DNA of 6,825 bases from Terrimesophilobacter sp036833635 (GTDB lineage Bacteria; Actinomycetota; Actinomycetes; Actinomycetales; Microbacteriaceae): contig DAITPJ010000101.1 of the NCBI GenBank assembly GCA_036833635.1, positions 1-6,825 of the forward strand, read 5' to 3'. Both the position numbers and the translations under genes were made by a program. The notes beneath the pieces are model-generated. The model saw nothing but the letters and a program-made list of their open reading frames with translations. It made no database searches and was not told the DNA's origin. This document shows, one piece after another, positions 4,860 to 6,825 of this stretch. Position 1 is the stretch's first letter. Each line of letters starts with the position of its first letter.

Positions 4860-5959
4860 CTGTCATCCGCCGCATCCTTCGACCTTCCGTCGCCCTTGCT
4901 GCCGCGGTCGCCCTCACGGCGATGCTCGCCGCGTGTGCGCCGGGCCCCGGACCGGGAGCCGGTCCCGGCGACGACTCCTCGAAGCCGGGTGTGCAGGGGC
5001 CAACGCCGCTCGTCTCCGTCGCGTGCGCCGACCTCGTTGCGCTCGACGACATCCGGGCAGCACTCGGCGAGGCCGTCGAGCCCGACGAGTTCCCGTTCGA
5101 GCCGGGCGGCACCTGGCCGCTCACGCACGTCGGCCTCCAGCAGGGAGGTGCGCTGTTTTGCCACTGGAGCGATGCGGCGAACCAGGCGGGTGAGCACGCG
5201 GCGAGCCTCGAGGTCATTGCGCTTCCGGATGCCACGGCGTGGGGCGCGTGGGAAAAGGTCATCGCCGGCTGGGGACCGCCATCGGGGTTCGGCGACGCCT
5301 CGTACGGCACGTGTTCGAGCTCGCTCGGAGGGTCGTACCAGTACTGCAGGCACGACGTGCTCGTTGGCGGGGTCTGGCTCTACGTCTCGGTGCAGAACCT
5401 GACCGATCCGGATGCCGCAGTGCCGATCGTTCGCAGCGTCGTGGATGCCATGTCGGCGGCGGAGGTGAGCGCGGCGACCTGGGCGCCGGCAGCGTCGGGA
5501 ATCTCGTTGCCGACGGAGTGCGAGCAGCTGCTCAGCACCGAGACAGTAGCGGCGACGGTCGCGACGGCGGACATCGCACCGCGCGAGCCGTCGCTCAACA
5601 TGCCGCTCATCCACAACCCGGCGCTCGTGACCGGACCCTCCGCGGGGCTCGACTGCTCGTGGAGCAACCCATACTCCTCCGCCGTGGCCATGCCGGTCGC
5701 TGTGAGCGTGCTGCCGGGCGCCGGCTGGGCATGGGAGGCCTCGTGGGCGCGCCCGAGGCCGGATCGAGCCCCCGCGGCGGCCCTTGCTGGTCTCGGCGAC
5801 GCGGCCTTCTCCGGGTGCGCGACCGACCAGAACTCGTGCTTCGTCGACGTGCTCGCCGACGGGGCCTGGATCGCGGTCTCGGGCAACAACGAGGCGGGGC
5901 TCGATGCGCTCGCCGAGCTGGCCCGGGCGGCGCTCGATGCGCTGGGATACGACGGGTAG
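4856..5959 (+). CDS. Secreted lipoprotein with two tandem copies of a four-cysteine domain
   Basis: This 367-residue protein is of unknown function. Residues 1-26 form a lipoprotein signal peptide with Arg5-Arg6, a hydrophobic stretch (about 11-23) and lipobox LAAC with acceptor Cys27. A Pro/Gly-rich linker (28-47) leads from the membrane anchor. Two homologous domains follow (about 55-200 and 220-363), each with four cysteines: C57, C102, C153, C164 and C222, C267, C321, C328. Matching motifs are CHWS/CSWS, GFGDASYGTC/GLGDAAFSGC and CRHDVLVGGVWLYVS/CFVDVLADGAWIAVS. Even cysteine numbers on an exported protein suggest disulphides. The layout resembles small actinobacterial lipoproteins of the DUF3558 sort, but I cannot assign a family. 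I chose ATG 4856 because it puts the signal peptide at the N-terminus; a longer in-frame version from TTG 4784 would add 24 residues before it and start inside the operator. It is divergent from the TetR operon and 41 bases ahead of the MBL gene. Confidence 0.85.
   Translation: MTVIRRILRPSVALAAAVALTAMLAACAPGPGPGAGPGDDSSKPGVQGPTPLVSVACADLVALDDIRAALGEAVEPDEFPFEPGGTWPLTHVGLQQGGALFCHWSDAANQAGEHAASLEVIALPDATAWGAWEKVIAGWGPPSGFGDASYGTCSSSLGGSYQYCRHDVLVGGVWLYVSVQNLTDPDAAVPIVRSVVDAMSAAEVSAATWAPAASGISLPTECEQLLSTETVAATVATADIAPREPSLNMPLIHNPALVTGPSAGLDCSWSNPYSSAVAMPVAVSVLPGAGWAWEASWARPRPDRAPAAALAGLGDAAFSGCATDQNSCFVDVLADGAWIAVSGNNEAGLDALAELARAALDALGYDG
5024..5944 (+). repeat. Internal protein-level duplication within the lipoprotein gene
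   Basis: The first copy is at about 5024-5452 (residues 57-199) and the second at about 5519-5944 (residues 222-363). Cysteine spacing is 45, 51, 11 in the first and 45, 54, 7 in the second; the first interval is identical. Three motif blocks align in order. I noticed no long matching stretch at the DNA level, so the duplication is old. Confidence 0.75.
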
Positions 5960-5989
5960 TCCGGCCGCAGTAGCCTGAAACCGACAGGC

Positions 5990-5994
5990 AGGAG
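5990..5994 (+). promoter_or_regulatory. Shine-Dalgarno site for the MBL-fold gene
   Basis: AGGAG lies 6 bases before ATG 6001 and fixes this start. The 41-base gap to the lipoprotein stop also holds TAGCCT (5971-5976), a possible -10 without a good -35, so the gene may be cotranscribed with the lipoprotein or have its own weak promoter. Confidence 0.7.
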
Positions 5995-6000
5995 CATCCC

Positions 6001-6819
6001 ATGGCCGACCCCTTCAGCATCTGCGCCACGTGCGGCGTCGAGTACGCGCACCCGCTCCCAGAGGTCTGCGCGATCTGCCACGACGACCGCCAGTGGGTCC
6101 CCTCGACCGGCCAGGAGTGGACGAGTCTCGAGCAACTCAAGCGTGAAGGGCAGAGCCTCACCTGGAACGAAGACGAGCCCGGCCGCTTCGTCGTGACCAC
6201 CGATCCCGGCGTCGGCATCCGGCACAGCACGCAGGTCGTCGTGACCGACCAGGGCAGTCTCCTGTGGGACCCCGTTGGCTACATCGACGACGCCACCGCC
6301 CAGCGAATTCGGGGACTCGGCCCGGTTCTCGGCATCGCCTCCAGCCACCCGCATATGTTCGGCGTGCAGGTCGAGTGGGGGCGCGCACTTGACGCGCCTG
6401 TGTTCGTGAACGAGGCCGACCGCGAGTGGGTCGGCCGTCCCGACGCCGCCATCCGCTTCTGGAGCGGCGAGGTGCAGCTGGGCTCGATGAGCCTGCACCA
6501 GATCGGCGGCCACTTCGCGGGCAGCGGGGTCGTGGTGTGGCCAGAGGGCGCCGACGGGCGCGGAACGCTGCTCTCGGGCGACACTGTCTTCCCGAACCCG
6601 GATGGCTGGTCGGTCGGCTTCCTGCGCAGCTACCCGAACAAGATCCCGCTCTCGGCCGGTGTCGTGCAGCGCATCGCCGATGACCTCGGGCGGCTGCGCT
6701 TCGACGCGGTCGTCGGCAACTTCAACAACCGGATCGAGAGCGGCGGGCACGACTCCATCCAGCGCTCCGCCGACCGGCACATCGCCTGGGTCAGGGGCGA
6801 CTTCGACCACCTGACCTGA
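6001..6819 (+). CDS. MBL-fold metallo-hydrolase-like protein with N-terminal zinc-ribbon-like segment
   Basis: This 272-residue cytoplasmic protein has no signal peptide or membrane segment. An N-terminal CATC (C8, C11) and CAIC (C23, C26) form a four-cysteine zinc-ribbon or rubredoxin-like module. The MBL-like part follows from about 60. The strand ending LLWDPVGY (87-94) precedes SHPHMFG (115-121), where the canonical HxHxDH motif keeps H116 and H118 but has Phe and Gly instead of Asp and His. GGHFAGS (169-175) supplies His171 and LLSGDT (190-195) supplies Asp194. RSYPNKIPL (209-217) is also typical of this subgroup. The first metal site looks retained and the second largely lost, so at most one metal may bind. 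Chemistry and substrate are unknown. ATG 6001 is preceded by AGGAG at 6 bases. The gene ends complete at TGA 6817-6819. It may share a transcript with the lipoprotein, but no functional link is evident. Confidence 0.85.
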   Translation: MADPFSICATCGVEYAHPLPEVCAICHDDRQWVPSTGQEWTSLEQLKREGQSLTWNEDEPGRFVVTTDPGVGIRHSTQVVVTDQGSLLWDPVGYIDDATAQRIRGLGPVLGIASSHPHMFGVQVEWGRALDAPVFVNEADREWVGRPDAAIRFWSGEVQLGSMSLHQIGGHFAGSGVVVWPEGADGRGTLLSGDTVFPNPDGWSVGFLRSYPNKIPLSAGVVQRIADDLGRLRFDAVVGNFNNRIESGGHDSIQRSADRHIAWVRGDFDHLT

Positions 6820-6825
6820 CCGCTC

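Noticed and set aside
4441..5310. Minus-strand open frame of 289 residues crossing the TetR/lipoprotein control region
   Set aside because: It runs through the promoter and operator and overlaps both TetR (another frame) and the lipoprotein; its second half is Arg-rich out-of-frame TetR sequence.
5380..6810. A 476-residue minus-strand frame opposite the lipoprotein and MBL genes
   Set aside because: It is antisense to two genes with clear family motifs, a signal peptide and a Shine-Dalgarno site, and shows no domain of its own.
1..6825. Mobile element, phage, CRISPR, tRNA or rRNA content
   Set aside because: No transposase, integrase, terminal repeats, direct-repeat arrays or tRNA-like cloverleaf sequence was seen; composition is even by eye across the window.

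Overview
The window looks like chromosomal DNA of a high-G+C actinomycete. By eye the G+C is near 70%, several starts are GTG, and coding is dense with stop/start overlaps. The short word GGATGCC/GGCATCC recurs, which I associate with Microbacteriaceae, but that family-level placement is an inference. No rRNA, tRNA, CRISPR, insertion sequence or phage gene is visible, and no stretch over 300 bases lacks a gene.

Left part (1-4748, minus strand): one tightly packed operon, read right to left. It encodes a TetR-family repressor (4748-4101), a 12-helix MFS transporter with the sugar-symporter signature of the SUC/SLC45/GPH type (4104-2830), a fold-type III PLP enzyme of the D-threonine aldolase / D-serine dehydratase-like 'amino acid deaminase/aldolase' group (2823-1588), an FAD-linked aldonolactone/alditol oxidase (1597-248), and the first 83 codons of a GH1 beta-glucosidase-type glycosidase (251 to beyond the window edge). 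Junctions are ATGA overlaps (TetR/MFS, oxidase/GH1), a 10-base overlap (aldolase/oxidase) and a 6-base gap in the same reading frame (MFS/aldolase). The likely theme is uptake and breakdown of a glycoside whose aglycone or sugar is then handled by an oxidase and a PLP lyase. The substrate cannot be read from the sequence.

Control region (4749-4855): a perfect inverted repeat (10-base arms, 3-base spacer, 4766-4788) lies between the TetR start and a credible minus-strand promoter (TTGACA, 17 bases, CAGTAT). It should be the operator for autorepression of the operon. A possible plus-strand -10 element overlaps the far end of this promoter and would start a leaderless transcript at ATG 4827. That ATG opens a 10-codon ORF whose stop overlaps the ATG of the next gene.

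Right part (4827-6819, plus strand): a secreted lipoprotein made of two copies of one cysteine-containing domain, then, 41 bases on with a good Shine-Dalgarno site, a metallo-beta-lactamase-fold protein with an N-terminal four-cysteine zinc-ribbon-like segment and a degenerate metal site. Nothing links these two to the catabolic operon except the shared control region.

The points most worth following are the unstudied five-gene catabolic operon and its operator, the altered metal motifs in the PLP enzyme and the MBL protein, the duplicated lipoprotein domain, and the possible leaderless leader peptide.
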